From UBA3006 sp031401235 (lineage in GTDB: Bacteria; Actinomycetota; Acidimicrobiia; Acidimicrobiales; Ilumatobacteraceae), in contig JANNRJ010000018.1 of the NCBI GenBank assembly GCA_031401235.1, positions 6,454 through 70,453 on the forward strand: DNA of 64,000 nt. The letters run 5' to 3'. Made by a program: the position numbers and the translations under genes. Position 1 is the first letter of the stretch, and every line of letters starts with the position of its first letter. The notes below the pieces were generated by a model. The model was given only the letters and a program-made list of their open reading frames with translations. It did no database searches and was not told where the DNA came from. Shown here piece after piece: positions 17,761-26,068 of this stretch.

Positions 17761-18714
17761 ATGACAAGCGCCGACCGGCCGGCGGCGTTAGCCACCGGCG
17801 TTTCACAATTACTCGGCATTGACTATCCGATCCTCCAGGCACCAATGGGTTGGATCGCCCGTTCGCAGCTGGCTTCAGCAGTTTCCAACGCGGGAGCACT
17901 CGGGATTATTGAAACTTCCTCTGGTGAATTGGATGCAATACGTGTCGAGATCGAACTGATGAGTGGACTTACTAAATACCCGTTTGGGGTAAACATTGCC
18001 CAAGCATTTGTGCGCGATCCAAATATCGTGCAATTTGTCATCAAACAGGGAATTAAATTCGTCACGACTTCGGCTGGAGACCCGACCAAATTCACCAAGC
18101 AACTAAAGGACGCCGGACTCGTGGTGTTTCATGTAGTCCCAACACTGAAGGCAGCTCTGAAGGCAGTCGCTGCCGGAGTCGACGGACTCGTCGTGGAAGG
18201 TGGAGAAGGCGGTGGCTTCAAGAACCCGCAGGACGTGTCGACGATGGTGCTATTGCCACTTGTGGCTTCCAAAGTGGAAGTTCCAATTATCGCCGCCGGT
18301 GGAATCTGTGATGGGGTGACGATGGCTGCTGCATTCGCTTTGGGGGCCCAAGGAGTTCAAATGGGAACTCGGATGGTCTCCGCCGCTGAGTCACCTGTAC
18401 ATGACAACTGGAAGCGCGCCATCATTGACGCCGCCGAGACCGACACCGTGTTTCTTAATCGATTCTCCAAGCCCGGGTTACGAGCACTACGAACCGAACG
18501 AACGACCAAACTAGAACGCGATGATCATGTCGGAATGGAACACTTCGGCACGGCCAAAGACTTGTACTTTGGCGGCGATATGGAGTCGTCAATAGCCCTG
18601 AGTGGCCAAGTTGCCGGTCGAATCAGCGAAGTTCTCCCGGTTAGGCAAATAATTAACGACACTATGCGCCAGTTCTACGAGGCCTGTACAAAAATGTCAA
18701 CATTCATATCATGA
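17761..18714 (+). CDS. Nitronate monooxygenase/2-nitropropane dioxygenase-family FMN protein
   Basis: The 317-residue protein has the NPD TIM-barrel: LGIDYPILQAPMGWIA at residues 19-34 (FMN-binding start), VFHVVPTLKAALKAVAAGVDGLVVEGGEGGGF in the middle (quoted by region) and IIAAGGICDGVTMAAAFALGAQGVQMGTR, the phosphate-binding part, near 175-205. In true class I nitronate monooxygenases and FabK the loop after EGG.GG carries His; here it is GGGFK, so the catalytic His seems absent and the reaction is uncertain (flavin oxidase or reductase). Its last codons overlap the P450 start (ATGA), suggesting that the two act together, perhaps with the flavoprotein handling a product of the P450 or of the imported substrate. 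Confidence 0.8.
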   Translation: MTSADRPAALATGVSQLLGIDYPILQAPMGWIARSQLASAVSNAGALGIIETSSGELDAIRVEIELMSGLTKYPFGVNIAQAFVRDPNIVQFVIKQGIKFVTTSAGDPTKFTKQLKDAGLVVFHVVPTLKAALKAVAAGVDGLVVEGGEGGGFKNPQDVSTMVLLPLVASKVEVPIIAAGGICDGVTMAAAFALGAQGVQMGTRMVSAAESPVHDNWKRAIIDAAETDTVFLNRFSKPGLRALRTERTTKLERDDHVGMEHFGTAKDLYFGGDMESSIALSGQVAGRISEVLPVRQIINDTMRQFYEACTKMSTFIS

Positions 18715-19988
18715 CTACATATGAAGATATGTCGAATCCACCGGTAACTCTCGACGAGATTGACCTCTCCTCGCATCTCAACTTCTGGGCGCGCGATCGC
18801 GAATTTCGTGACGCCGCGTTCAAAGCCCTTCGAGATGAGTCTCCATTTCAATTCTTCAATGAGAGGGTCATGGAGGGATCTCCATTTCCACCCGGACCCG
18901 GGTATCGCGCGCTCACCCGCCACGATGATATTTGGCATGTGAGTCGCAATCCACAACTTTTCTGTAGCGGTCGAGGTTCGAATATTGGCGATCTGCCCCA
19001 AGAACTGAACGAGTTTTTCGGATCAATGATCAACATGGATGACCCCAAACACTTTCGTCTCCGCTCGATCGTTTCCAAGGGGTTTACTCCAAAGGAGATC
19101 TCGGGTCTAGAAAATATGGTTCGGGCGCGCTCGGCAAAAGTTGTTGATCGACTTTTGGAAGAGTTTCCTGACGGATCATGCGACTTCGTTGAACATGTGG
19201 CCTCTCCTCTACCGTTACAAATTATTTGCGACATGATGGGAATTCCCGATTCTGATGTCCTACAGATCTTTAATTGGACAAACATCATCCTCGGTGTGGG
19301 TGACCCAGAATTCGTCGGCACCTACGATGCGTTGCTCAAGTGCGCCCTAGACATTTTTGCCTACGCCCAGAACCTTGGCGAGGACCGAGTAAAGAACCCA
19401 CGAGACGATGTGACGTCGGTGATGATGAATACAGTCGTTGATGGCGAACGACTCACTGCCCAAGAATTCGGTTCGTTCTTCATTTTGCTGGTTGTTGCCG
19501 GCAATGAAACGACTCGAAATGCAATTAGCCATGGCATGAAATTGCTCACCGACAATCCTGCTCAGCGCAAAATATGGTTTGACGATTTTCCCAGTCATAG
19601 CAAAACGGCAGTCGAGGAAATTGTCCGACTTGCATCTCCCGTTATCCACTTCCGTCGAACCGCAACCCAAGATACTCAAATCAATGGTCAGCCGATTAAA
19701 GAAGGAGAAAAGGTCGTGATGTGGTATTACTCTGGTAATCGCGACGAGCGGATGTTCGACAATCCACTTGCCTTCGATGTCACTCGAGCCCTATCACCGA
19801 CGCAAATTGGCTTTGGAGCCGGTGGTCCGCACTTTTGTCTCGGCGCGAACTTGGCGCGACGCGAAATTTCAGTAATGTTTGATGAGATTCGTCGACGAAT
19901 GCCACTAATGCGCATCGTTGGCGAACCGGCTTATCTTCAAAGTGCGTTCATCAATGGAATTAAACGGATGCCGTGTGCGTGGAAGTAA
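18711..19988 (+). CDS. Cytochrome P450 (CYP125/124/142-like)
   Basis: This 425-residue soluble bacterial P450 has the I-helix oxygen-activation motif AGNETTR (263-269), the K-helix ExxR pair E303-R306 and the heme-binding loop FGAGGPHFCLGANL with Cys376 as ligand. The segment SMINMDDPKHFRLRSIVSKGF (around 105-125) is characteristic of the group that includes mycobacterial steroid and fatty-acid omega-hydroxylases CYP125, CYP142 and CYP124. It is coupled to the preceding flavoprotein by an ATGA overlap. No ferredoxin or ferredoxin reductase gene is nearby, so electrons must come from elsewhere. Its 3' end overlaps the convergent membrane-protein gene by 29 bases. Substrate unknown; sterols or branched lipids are possible. 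Confidence 0.9.
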   Translation: MTTYEDMSNPPVTLDEIDLSSHLNFWARDREFRDAAFKALRDESPFQFFNERVMEGSPFPPGPGYRALTRHDDIWHVSRNPQLFCSGRGSNIGDLPQELNEFFGSMINMDDPKHFRLRSIVSKGFTPKEISGLENMVRARSAKVVDRLLEEFPDGSCDFVEHVASPLPLQIICDMMGIPDSDVLQIFNWTNIILGVGDPEFVGTYDALLKCALDIFAYAQNLGEDRVKNPRDDVTSVMMNTVVDGERLTAQEFGSFFILLVVAGNETTRNAISHGMKLLTDNPAQRKIWFDDFPSHSKTAVEEIVRLASPVIHFRRTATQDTQINGQPIKEGEKVVMWYYSGNRDERMFDNPLAFDVTRALSPTQIGFGAGGPHFCLGANLARREISVMFDEIRRRMPLMRIVGEPAYLQSAFINGIKRMPCAWK

Positions 19989-20808
19989 CTCGACGATTCA
20001 TGATCACGCCCAGCAGAGTTACAACCGCGCCGATCACCGTGATAACGATTGTCCACACGATCAAACGATTGGTAACAAATAACACCAACGCTTCGGCTAT
20101 TCGGCTGCTGCTCTCGTCGCCGAGGGATACACTGCGAGCAACATAGGTCAGAACAGTCAGTGAGAGACCGGCCAGGAAAAATCGCGCTCCAATGCGCCGA
20201 ACCCGAAGCCATGTTTCCGCCACACTCATCCACCAAGAAGTTGCCACCAGAGCGAGACCAACGACCAGCAATGTCCACGGAACTAGGCGAATCCGGGAGC
20301 GAATGCTGGCCAGATCTGGAGTGCCATTACTTCGTGAGACCTCTATTGGATTTAGTTGAGGCGAAACACCGTCTGGAATCGATGGATCAATTAACTGCAT
20401 CACTCCAAACGCTTTATCAGCAAATATCTGAATATTTACCGTGGTCGGCGGTAACCCCTCGAGGTAGACACCATAGAAGGAAGCGGCAGCGTTGCCAGCA
20501 GCGTCACGTAGATTGCTATCACCAAGGCTTTTCTCCACCGCATCCACAACCTTGTCACGGGCAACATGGACAATAATATTTGCACCTACATCATCACCAT
20601 TTTGCAATCTGTCGACAAGTTCTTCGGCGATTGCGCGGCGCACATCTTCTTTGCCAAATGCCGAACGCACCGACGATGACACTGAAGCACTCGATCCAAC
20701 AAAGCTCAGCACTAATAAACAAAACAAGCCGACCATCACCGCAATCGTGCCAAGCACACCTGTGAGGCTTGACGCAATGCGCCTACCGCGATGCGTCGGT
20801 GGAGTCAT
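19960..20808 (-). CDS. Hypothetical membrane protein with large extracytoplasmic segment
   Basis: I do not recognise a named family. The 282-residue protein has an N-terminal membrane helix (residues about 15-37), then about 130 residues likely outside the membrane, including helical stretches VRRAIAEELVDRLQNG and KVVDAVEKSL, then three further helices (about 173-190, 205-225 and 238-262). This layout, one helix, an outside domain and a C-terminal helix bundle, recalls actinobacterial envelope proteins of unknown role. It is convergent with the P450 (29-base 3' overlap) and divergent from metF. Confidence 0.7.
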   Translation of the reverse strand: MTPPTHRGRRIASSLTGVLGTIAVMVGLFCLLVLSFVGSSASVSSSVRSAFGKEDVRRAIAEELVDRLQNGDDVGANIIVHVARDKVVDAVEKSLGDSNLRDAAGNAAASFYGVYLEGLPPTTVNIQIFADKAFGVMQLIDPSIPDGVSPQLNPIEVSRSNGTPDLASIRSRIRLVPWTLLVVGLALVATSWWMSVAETWLRVRRIGARFFLAGLSLTVLTYVARSVSLGDESSSRIAEALVLFVTNRLIVWTIVITVIGAVVTLLGVIMNRRVTSTHTASV

Positions 20809-20860
20809 AACCGATTGATATTACCCCTATATCTCCATTGCCAGTAATGTGGTACCGAAG

Positions 20861-21721
20861 ATGACCAAGATTGTTGATCTACTCGCCTGCGGTCGCACGT
20901 ATTCATTCGAATTCTTTCCACCCAAAACAGATGCCGCACAGCTGTCACTTTTGGAAACCATCGCCCAGCTTGAACCACTACATCCAAGTTTCGTGTCGAT
21001 CACCTACGGCGCCGGGGGCTCGACTCGCGAACGTACCCGCGATTTGGTTGCGTGGGTACGACGTGATACCTCGATAACACCGATGGCTCACCTGACCTGC
21101 ATTGGGCACACGAAGTCAGAAATTGACGAAATCATCTCCATGTATCTGGAAAATGGAGTTGACAACATTCTGGCACTGGGAGGCGATCCGTCAGCCGACG
21201 GCGACCATGAACGACCGAGCGAGTTCTCTTATGCTCGGGACTTGGTCGAACATCTGCGCTCTAACGAAAATCTGTCGATCGGCGTTGCCGCTCATCCGGA
21301 AGTGCACCCACGTTCCCCAGATCGTCACTCTGATCGAACACATCTGGCGGTAAAACTTCGAATTGCCGACTTCGCCATTACCCAATTCTTCTTTGAGGTC
21401 GATCACTATGTTCAACTTGTCGCCGAGCTCGCAGACCTCGGTGTGCACAAACCGATCATCCCCGGCATTATGCCGATCACCAATAAATCACAGATTCAAC
21501 GCATGTCGCTTATGTCCGGCGCCGCCTTCCCATCATGGCTAGCCGATCGCCTAGCCGACGTCGATGATCCCGACGAGGTGCACCGCATAGGTGTCGAGAT
21601 TGCCACACAGCTATGCACTCAACTTTTAGAAGTTGGCGCCCCTGGGTTGCACTTCTATACGCTCAATCGATCTACTTCCACTCGCCAAATCTACGAAAAC
21701 CTTGGTCTCAATCGCACCTGA
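20861..21721 (+). CDS. metF: 5,10-methylenetetrahydrofolate reductase
   Basis: The enzyme reduces methylene-THF to methyl-THF for methionine synthesis, using FAD in a TIM barrel. From ATG 20861 it has 286 residues; an in-frame GTG lies at 20849. Landmarks are SFEFFPPKT (near residue 15, catalytic Glu), FVSITYGAGGSTRERT, the folate/FAD region LTCIGHTKSEI and ILALGGD, and GLHFYTLNRS near the C-terminus. Length and motifs are standard for the bacterial MetF. It is divergent from the preceding membrane protein and its promoter must lie in the 52 bases between them. Confidence 0.95.
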   Translation: MTKIVDLLACGRTYSFEFFPPKTDAAQLSLLETIAQLEPLHPSFVSITYGAGGSTRERTRDLVAWVRRDTSITPMAHLTCIGHTKSEIDEIISMYLENGVDNILALGGDPSADGDHERPSEFSYARDLVEHLRSNENLSIGVAAHPEVHPRSPDRHSDRTHLAVKLRIADFAITQFFFEVDHYVQLVAELADLGVHKPIIPGIMPITNKSQIQRMSLMSGAAFPSWLADRLADVDDPDEVHRIGVEIATQLCTQLLEVGAPGLHFYTLNRSTSTRQIYENLGLNRT

Positions 21722-21757
21722 CTTTCCGCAGTCAGAAAACTATGTCATGGTATTGCT

Positions 21758-22672
21758 ATGACCAGATCAGGCAAAGCATCTCTCACGATTATCATCGTCA
21801 TTCTTTTTATCGGAGGACTTTCCCTGTTCGCATATAAAAACAACTCCGACAGCAGCTATTCATCCAATGCACTAATTCCCGAACAATCCATTACTCATGG
21901 CCACGGATTAGCCGTTGACGTCGATGATCCCGGCAAACTATACATCGCTACGCACGAGGGACTCTTTGTTCTAATAAACGACAAGGACCTTTTCCGAGTC
22001 GGTGAAAGTACAGACGACTATATGGGTTTCTCGCCACACCCCACCGACGCAAACATTTTATTTTCGAGCGGACATCCGAGTACGGGTGGCAATATCGGAT
22101 TTCAAAAGTCTGACGATGGCGGATTCACGTGGGTGAAAGTTTCGGACGGTGAAAATGGTTCGGTTGACTTCCACGCAATGGCGATTAGTCCAGTGAACTC
22201 GAAGCTTATTTACGGTTGGTACCAAGGCGGTCTTCAGCGAAGCACTGATCAGGGAGACAATTGGGAGATCGTAAATAAGAATATTTCGCCAATATCGCTT
22301 GTAGCGGATACACGTGACGAAAATATTCTGTACGCAGCCACAGCGGCGGGACAGGGAGTAATAATTAGCCGGGACAAAGGGGTTACCTGGACACCGCTTT
22401 CACCAGCTCTTGAGGGAGGTGCCGTATCAGTCATTGCGGTGGACCCCAAGGACTCAAATACACTCTTGGCGTTCAGTCAGGTATTGGGGGGACTTGGGAA
22501 GACCACCGATTCTGGTAAGACTTGGCGGAAAAATGGCGAGGGCTTTCATGGAGAAGTAGTTATCTACCTCACATTTAGCAAAACAAATCCAAATATTCTC
22601 TATGCGCTCACCTTGGGGAACCGGCTATACAAGAGCTCGAATTCGGGTGACACTTGGAATCAAATTCGATAA
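21758..22672 (+). CDS. Membrane-anchored Asp-box (BNR) beta-propeller protein, F510_1955-like
   Basis: The 304-residue protein has an N-terminal signal anchor (residues about 6-23) and then a propeller with repeated Asp boxes of the S-x-D-x-G-x-x-W type: KSDDGGFTW, RSTDQGDNW, SRDKGVTW, TTDSGKTW and SSNSGDTW, spaced about 40-45 residues. The opening HGLAVD.DDPGKLYIATHEGLF matches the F510_1955 group annotated as glycosyl hydrolase, although Asp-box propellers often only bind ligands or are structural. The protein probably faces outward. It follows metF by 36 bases; a functional link is not evident. Confidence 0.75.
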   Translation: MTRSGKASLTIIIVILFIGGLSLFAYKNNSDSSYSSNALIPEQSITHGHGLAVDVDDPGKLYIATHEGLFVLINDKDLFRVGESTDDYMGFSPHPTDANILFSSGHPSTGGNIGFQKSDDGGFTWVKVSDGENGSVDFHAMAISPVNSKLIYGWYQGGLQRSTDQGDNWEIVNKNISPISLVADTRDENILYAATAAGQGVIISRDKGVTWTPLSPALEGGAVSVIAVDPKDSNTLLAFSQVLGGLGKTTDSGKTWRKNGEGFHGEVVIYLTFSKTNPNILYALTLGNRLYKSSNSGDTWNQIR

Positions 22673-22840
22673 CTCGCTGGGACGACCATGGCTTACTCTG
22701 CCTGGCTCGGATCTCCCATAGTGGTAAGGAAATATCGGATTCCTGATATATATGACCATATTAGTCGGGATTACTGCTATAGTGGTCCAGAACCCTTACT
22801 TAACTACCGAAATGGATCCAACTATGTCAACACTCGCTCT

Positions 22841-24352
22841 TCAGCCGGGATATACACCATGCCGCTTCGCAACACCTTCACGGTCGACCGGATCGGCCTG
22901 TGCAAATCGGCTAATCAATTCCCGTCGCAGTTCCTCAAAAGGAACGACTGCATCAATTACTAATTCACTGGCCAAATGTGACAACTCCACATCTTTTTCG
23001 TACTCACGTCGTTTGTCGTCGACGAATTTAGCGCGCTCGACCGAGTCGCTGATCTCGGCAATGCGATTTGCATAAACAGCGTTAACCGCCGCTTCTGGCC
23101 CCATTACGGCAATCTTTGCCGTCGGTAACGCCAAAGTTGCAATCGGGTCGAAAGCCGGACCGCACATCGCATAGAGCCCCGCTCCGTAGGCCTTGCGCAC
23201 AACGACACAAATTTTGGGAACGGTTGCTTCGGTGACTGCCGTAATCATCTTGGCACCGTGCCTGATAATTCCCTGTCGTTCGACTTGAGTTCCGATCATG
23301 AACCCCGGAACATCGGCAAGGAACACAAGGGGGATATTGAACGCATCGCACAACCACACGAATCGTGAGGCCTTGTCCGCAGAATCAATAAACAGCACGC
23401 CGCCTTTGTTTTGTGGATTACTGGCGACAATCCCCACAGAGTTGCCATCCAGACGGGCAAACCCGGTGATTAATTCAGTCGCCCAATCTGGTTTTATCTC
23501 GAAAAATGAATCGCCATCCACAAGTGCATCGATGAACTCGTGCATGTCGTACCCGGCCGCTTCGATTTCCGGAAGAATGTCGCGACGCAATTCCTTCGGC
23601 GGCGGCGTCGACTGAAAACGAAGCGGTGTTTCTCTCCAGTTCAGCGGCATATACGAGAAGTACAACTTGGCCTGTTCAATTGCTTCCGTATCATCCGACA
23701 CCAGATTGTCGGCACAGCCAGAAATTGACGTATGCATTCTGGCCCCGCCCATTTCTTCTAAAGTCACCCTTTCGCCGATTACCTCTTCGGCCATTCGCGG
23801 CGAACCGAGATACATCGACGAGTTTCCATCAACCATAAATACGACATCACAAAACGAAGGTATGTATGCGCCCCCGGCCGCCGAAGGCCCAAAGAGGCAG
23901 CAAATCTGTGGAGCCTTACCGGACAATTTCACCTGATTCGAAAATATCCGACCGGCGCCACGTCGCCCCGGAAACATTTCCACCTGATCGGTGATCCGCG
24001 CTCCAGCCGAATCAATCAGCCAGAAAATTGGAAGTTCGTGTCGTAGCGCATATTCGGTCATTCGGATAATTTTCTCGACGGTACGAGCCCCCCAAGATCC
24101 AGCCTTGACGGTTGAGTCATTGGCTATTACGCACACTGGTCGCGAACTCACTCGTCCAATTCCCGTGACCACTCCATCTGCCGGAAGATCGGCGGCCAAC
24201 ATATTGGCGAGCAATCCATCTTCGACAAAACTTCCGTTATCAAGTAGAAGCGCCAGCCGATCGCGAACAAACAACTGTTTCCTCGCCGCCAACTTGGCAC
24301 GGTCTTTTTCCAGGTTGCCCTGCAATGCTCGGGCAGTCCAGTCCGAATTCAT
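22841..24352 (-). CDS. Acyl-CoA carboxylase, carboxyltransferase (beta) subunit
   Basis: The 503-residue protein has the two crotonase-like halves of biotin-dependent carboxyltransferases. The N-terminal acyl-CoA site includes DSAGARITDQVEMFPGRRGAGRI, FGPSAAGGAYIPSFCD and MYLGSPRMAEEVIGE, and the C-terminal half has NPQNKGGVLFIDSADKASRFV and DVPGFMIGTQVERQGIIRHGAKM. It would carboxylate an acyl-CoA such as methylcrotonyl- or propionyl-CoA using a biotin-bearing alpha subunit, which is not in this window. I chose ATG 24352, with AGGA upstream, over a TTG two codons earlier. It follows the acyl-CoA dehydrogenase by 9 bases and is cotranscribed; with the HMG-CoA-lyase-like gene nearby this suggests leucine breakdown, but subunit specificity is inference. 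Confidence 0.9.
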   Translation of the reverse strand: MNSDWTARALQGNLEKDRAKLAARKQLFVRDRLALLLDNGSFVEDGLLANMLAADLPADGVVTGIGRVSSRPVCVIANDSTVKAGSWGARTVEKIIRMTEYALRHELPIFWLIDSAGARITDQVEMFPGRRGAGRIFSNQVKLSGKAPQICCLFGPSAAGGAYIPSFCDVVFMVDGNSSMYLGSPRMAEEVIGERVTLEEMGGARMHTSISGCADNLVSDDTEAIEQAKLYFSYMPLNWRETPLRFQSTPPPKELRRDILPEIEAAGYDMHEFIDALVDGDSFFEIKPDWATELITGFARLDGNSVGIVASNPQNKGGVLFIDSADKASRFVWLCDAFNIPLVFLADVPGFMIGTQVERQGIIRHGAKMITAVTEATVPKICVVVRKAYGAGLYAMCGPAFDPIATLALPTAKIAVMGPEAAVNAVYANRIAEISDSVERAKFVDDKRREYEKDVELSHLASELVIDAVVPFEELRRELISRFAQADPVDREGVAKRHGVYPG

Positions 24353-24361
24353 GGGCAAATC

Positions 24362-25522
24362 CTAACCAACTGGTAATCCGAGGCTTCGGGCGATGACCAG
24401 TCGCTGGATCTCGCTCGTACCTTCTCCAATTTCAAGAATTTTCGCATCGCGATAGAAGCGCGCAACGGGCAAGTCTTCGATGAACCCTGAACCACCGAAT
24501 ACTTGAGTCGCGAGACGAGTGGCCTCTACGGCAGTCTCCGTTGAATACAACTTTGCCATCGCCGCGATCTCTTTGAACGGTTTGCCTTCGTCTTTTAGTC
24601 GCGCCGCTTTATAGGTGATGTTTCGTGAATTTTCTACGCTTACGGCTAAGTCAGCAATGGCAAATGATATTCCCTGGAATCGTCCGATTGGTCCGCCAAA
24701 CGCATTGCGCGTCTTGGCGTACTCCACCGAGAGATCCAGACAAGTCTGGGCTAATCCAAGTGCCAGGGCCGAAATCGCAATTCGACCGCCGTCAAGCATT
24801 GTCAAGAAGTTGTGAAAACCCTGACCAGGTTTACCGAGCAGATTCTCTTCAGGTATCTCGCAATCGACGAAGGTTAAGCCATGAGTGTCACTGGCATGCC
24901 ATCCAAGTTTCCGATAGGACGGTTCCACGATGAGTCCGGGTATTCCGGCCGGCACCAAGAATGCGGAAATTCCCCCATCGTCCGTTCGGGCAGTTGCTGT
25001 GATCACGGAAGTGATCGCAGTCCCAGAATTTGTAATGTATGCCTTGGAACCGTTCAGGCGCCAAGTTTTCGACGATTCAGAAAACGTGGCCCGAGTTGCG
25101 GTAGCTCCGGCGTCACTACCACCATCTGGTTCTGTGAGGGCGAATGCTCCCAGAGCTCGACCACTCACCAAATCGGGAAGAAACATCTTCTTTTGTTCGT
25201 CCGAACCATAAATATAAATGGGATTAATTCCAAGTCCGACACCGGCAGAAAGTGTGATCCCAACGGATTGGTCGACGCGACCCAATTCTTCGATGGCGAT
25301 ACACAACGAAGTGAAATCCCCGCCCCCACCACCCCATTCCTCGGGAAAGATGAGACCAAAAAGACCTAGCTCCCCCATCTTGGCAATTAGCTCAATTGGA
25401 AATTGGCAGTCGATGTCCCATTGAGTGGCAAACGGGGCGATTTCCTTTTGCGCAAAGTCACGAACTACCAGACGGAATTCGTCATGTTCCTCCGCAGTTA
25501 TCAAGTTTTGACGATTATTCAT
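24362..25522 (-). CDS. Acyl-CoA dehydrogenase
   Basis: This FAD enzyme oxidises an acyl-CoA to the 2-enoyl-CoA and passes electrons to ETF. The start ATG 25522 has GGAGACC directly upstream; the frame continues 7 codons further. The 386-residue protein shows the signature ALTEPDGGSDAGATATRA, KAYITNSG, the flavin-binding FGGPIGRFQGI and the C-terminal YRDAKILEIGEGTSEIQR with Glu of GEGT as the catalytic base position used in short- and medium-chain enzymes. The gene heads a two-gene operon with the carboxyltransferase, so isovaleryl-CoA or a similar branched acyl-CoA is a reasonable substrate guess. Confidence 0.92.
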   Translation of the reverse strand: MNNRQNLITAEEHDEFRLVVRDFAQKEIAPFATQWDIDCQFPIELIAKMGELGLFGLIFPEEWGGGGGDFTSLCIAIEELGRVDQSVGITLSAGVGLGINPIYIYGSDEQKKMFLPDLVSGRALGAFALTEPDGGSDAGATATRATFSESSKTWRLNGSKAYITNSGTAITSVITATARTDDGGISAFLVPAGIPGLIVEPSYRKLGWHASDTHGLTFVDCEIPEENLLGKPGQGFHNFLTMLDGGRIAISALALGLAQTCLDLSVEYAKTRNAFGGPIGRFQGISFAIADLAVSVENSRNITYKAARLKDEGKPFKEIAAMAKLYSTETAVEATRLATQVFGGSGFIEDLPVARFYRDAKILEIGEGTSEIQRLVIARSLGLPVG

Positions 25523-25682
25523 ATGGTCTCCATTGACACACAATTGAACTTAGGATTATCCATCCTTCGCACACGAGATAGTACCCATAGGCTTCTCGGC
25601 GGAAACTATTCTCGATGACTTCCGCGACATCCACGTCGATTTGATTTTCGTATGGTCCGTTAACCTAAGCAACTATGACTTT

Positions 25683-25782
25683 TGTGTCTATTTGGGCACA
25701 ATAGTTGAATCTGGCATAGTGTGCCCAACTAGGCACATTCAATAGAAAACTGGATTTGTGCCCAATCAGGCACAAATCCAGT
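25683..25782. promoter_or_regulatory. Three evenly spaced operator repeats upstream of hipBA
   Basis: The motif TGTGCC-N6-GGCACA occurs three times: 25683-25700 (one mismatch, TGTGTC), 25720-25737 and 25757-25774. The centres are exactly 37 bases apart (about three and a half helical turns). The last copy is embedded in a longer perfect inverted repeat with 14-bp arms (ACTGGATTTGTGCC, 25749-25782). The array ends 37 bases before hipB ATG. By analogy with HipB autoregulation, the antitoxin dimers probably bind these sites cooperatively. The rest of the stretch between acd and hipB (25523-25682) shows nothing else recognisable. Confidence 0.8.
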
Positions 25783-25819
25783 TAGACTAAACAGCACCGA
25801 AAACCGCAGGGAGGCTGAA

Positions 25820-26068
25820 ATGAGCAAACATCGATGGACTGTGCATTCAGGCAGTGACCTTGGACGCGCAGTGGCTGATATCCGCCACCTCCGAAATCGC
25901 ACACAGGCCGAGCTCGCGACCGACGCGGGAATTGGCCGAACTTGGTTGGCCAAGTTCGAAGCGGGGAGAACTTCGCCTGTTTTGGAACACCTGTTGAGAT
26001 TGTTGCGCAGACTCGGAGCAAGTGTAACCATCACAATCGATGACACAGAAAAACCGGATGCCTCGTAA
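25820..26068 (+). CDS. hipB: HipB-like antitoxin, XRE family
   Basis: The 82-residue protein is a helix-turn-helix repressor: LGRAVADIRHLRNRTQAELA leads into the HTH (GIGRTWLAKFEAG, residues about 38-50), and a C-terminal strand (SVTITIDD) may mediate dimerisation as in HipB. An AGGGAGG ribosome binding site precedes ATG 25820. The 3' end overlaps the toxin frame by 29 bases. Three palindromic repeats upstream look like its own operator. It should neutralise the downstream kinase and repress the operon. Confidence 0.88.
   Translation: MSKHRWTVHSGSDLGRAVADIRHLRNRTQAELATDAGIGRTWLAKFEAGRTSPVLEHLLRLLRRLGASVTITIDDTEKPDAS

Noticed and set aside
22673..22840. Possible small gene or terminator between the Asp-box protein and the carboxyltransferase
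   Set aside because: Short open frames run into the carboxyltransferase gene and lack start signals; no stable hairpin with a T-tract is seen.
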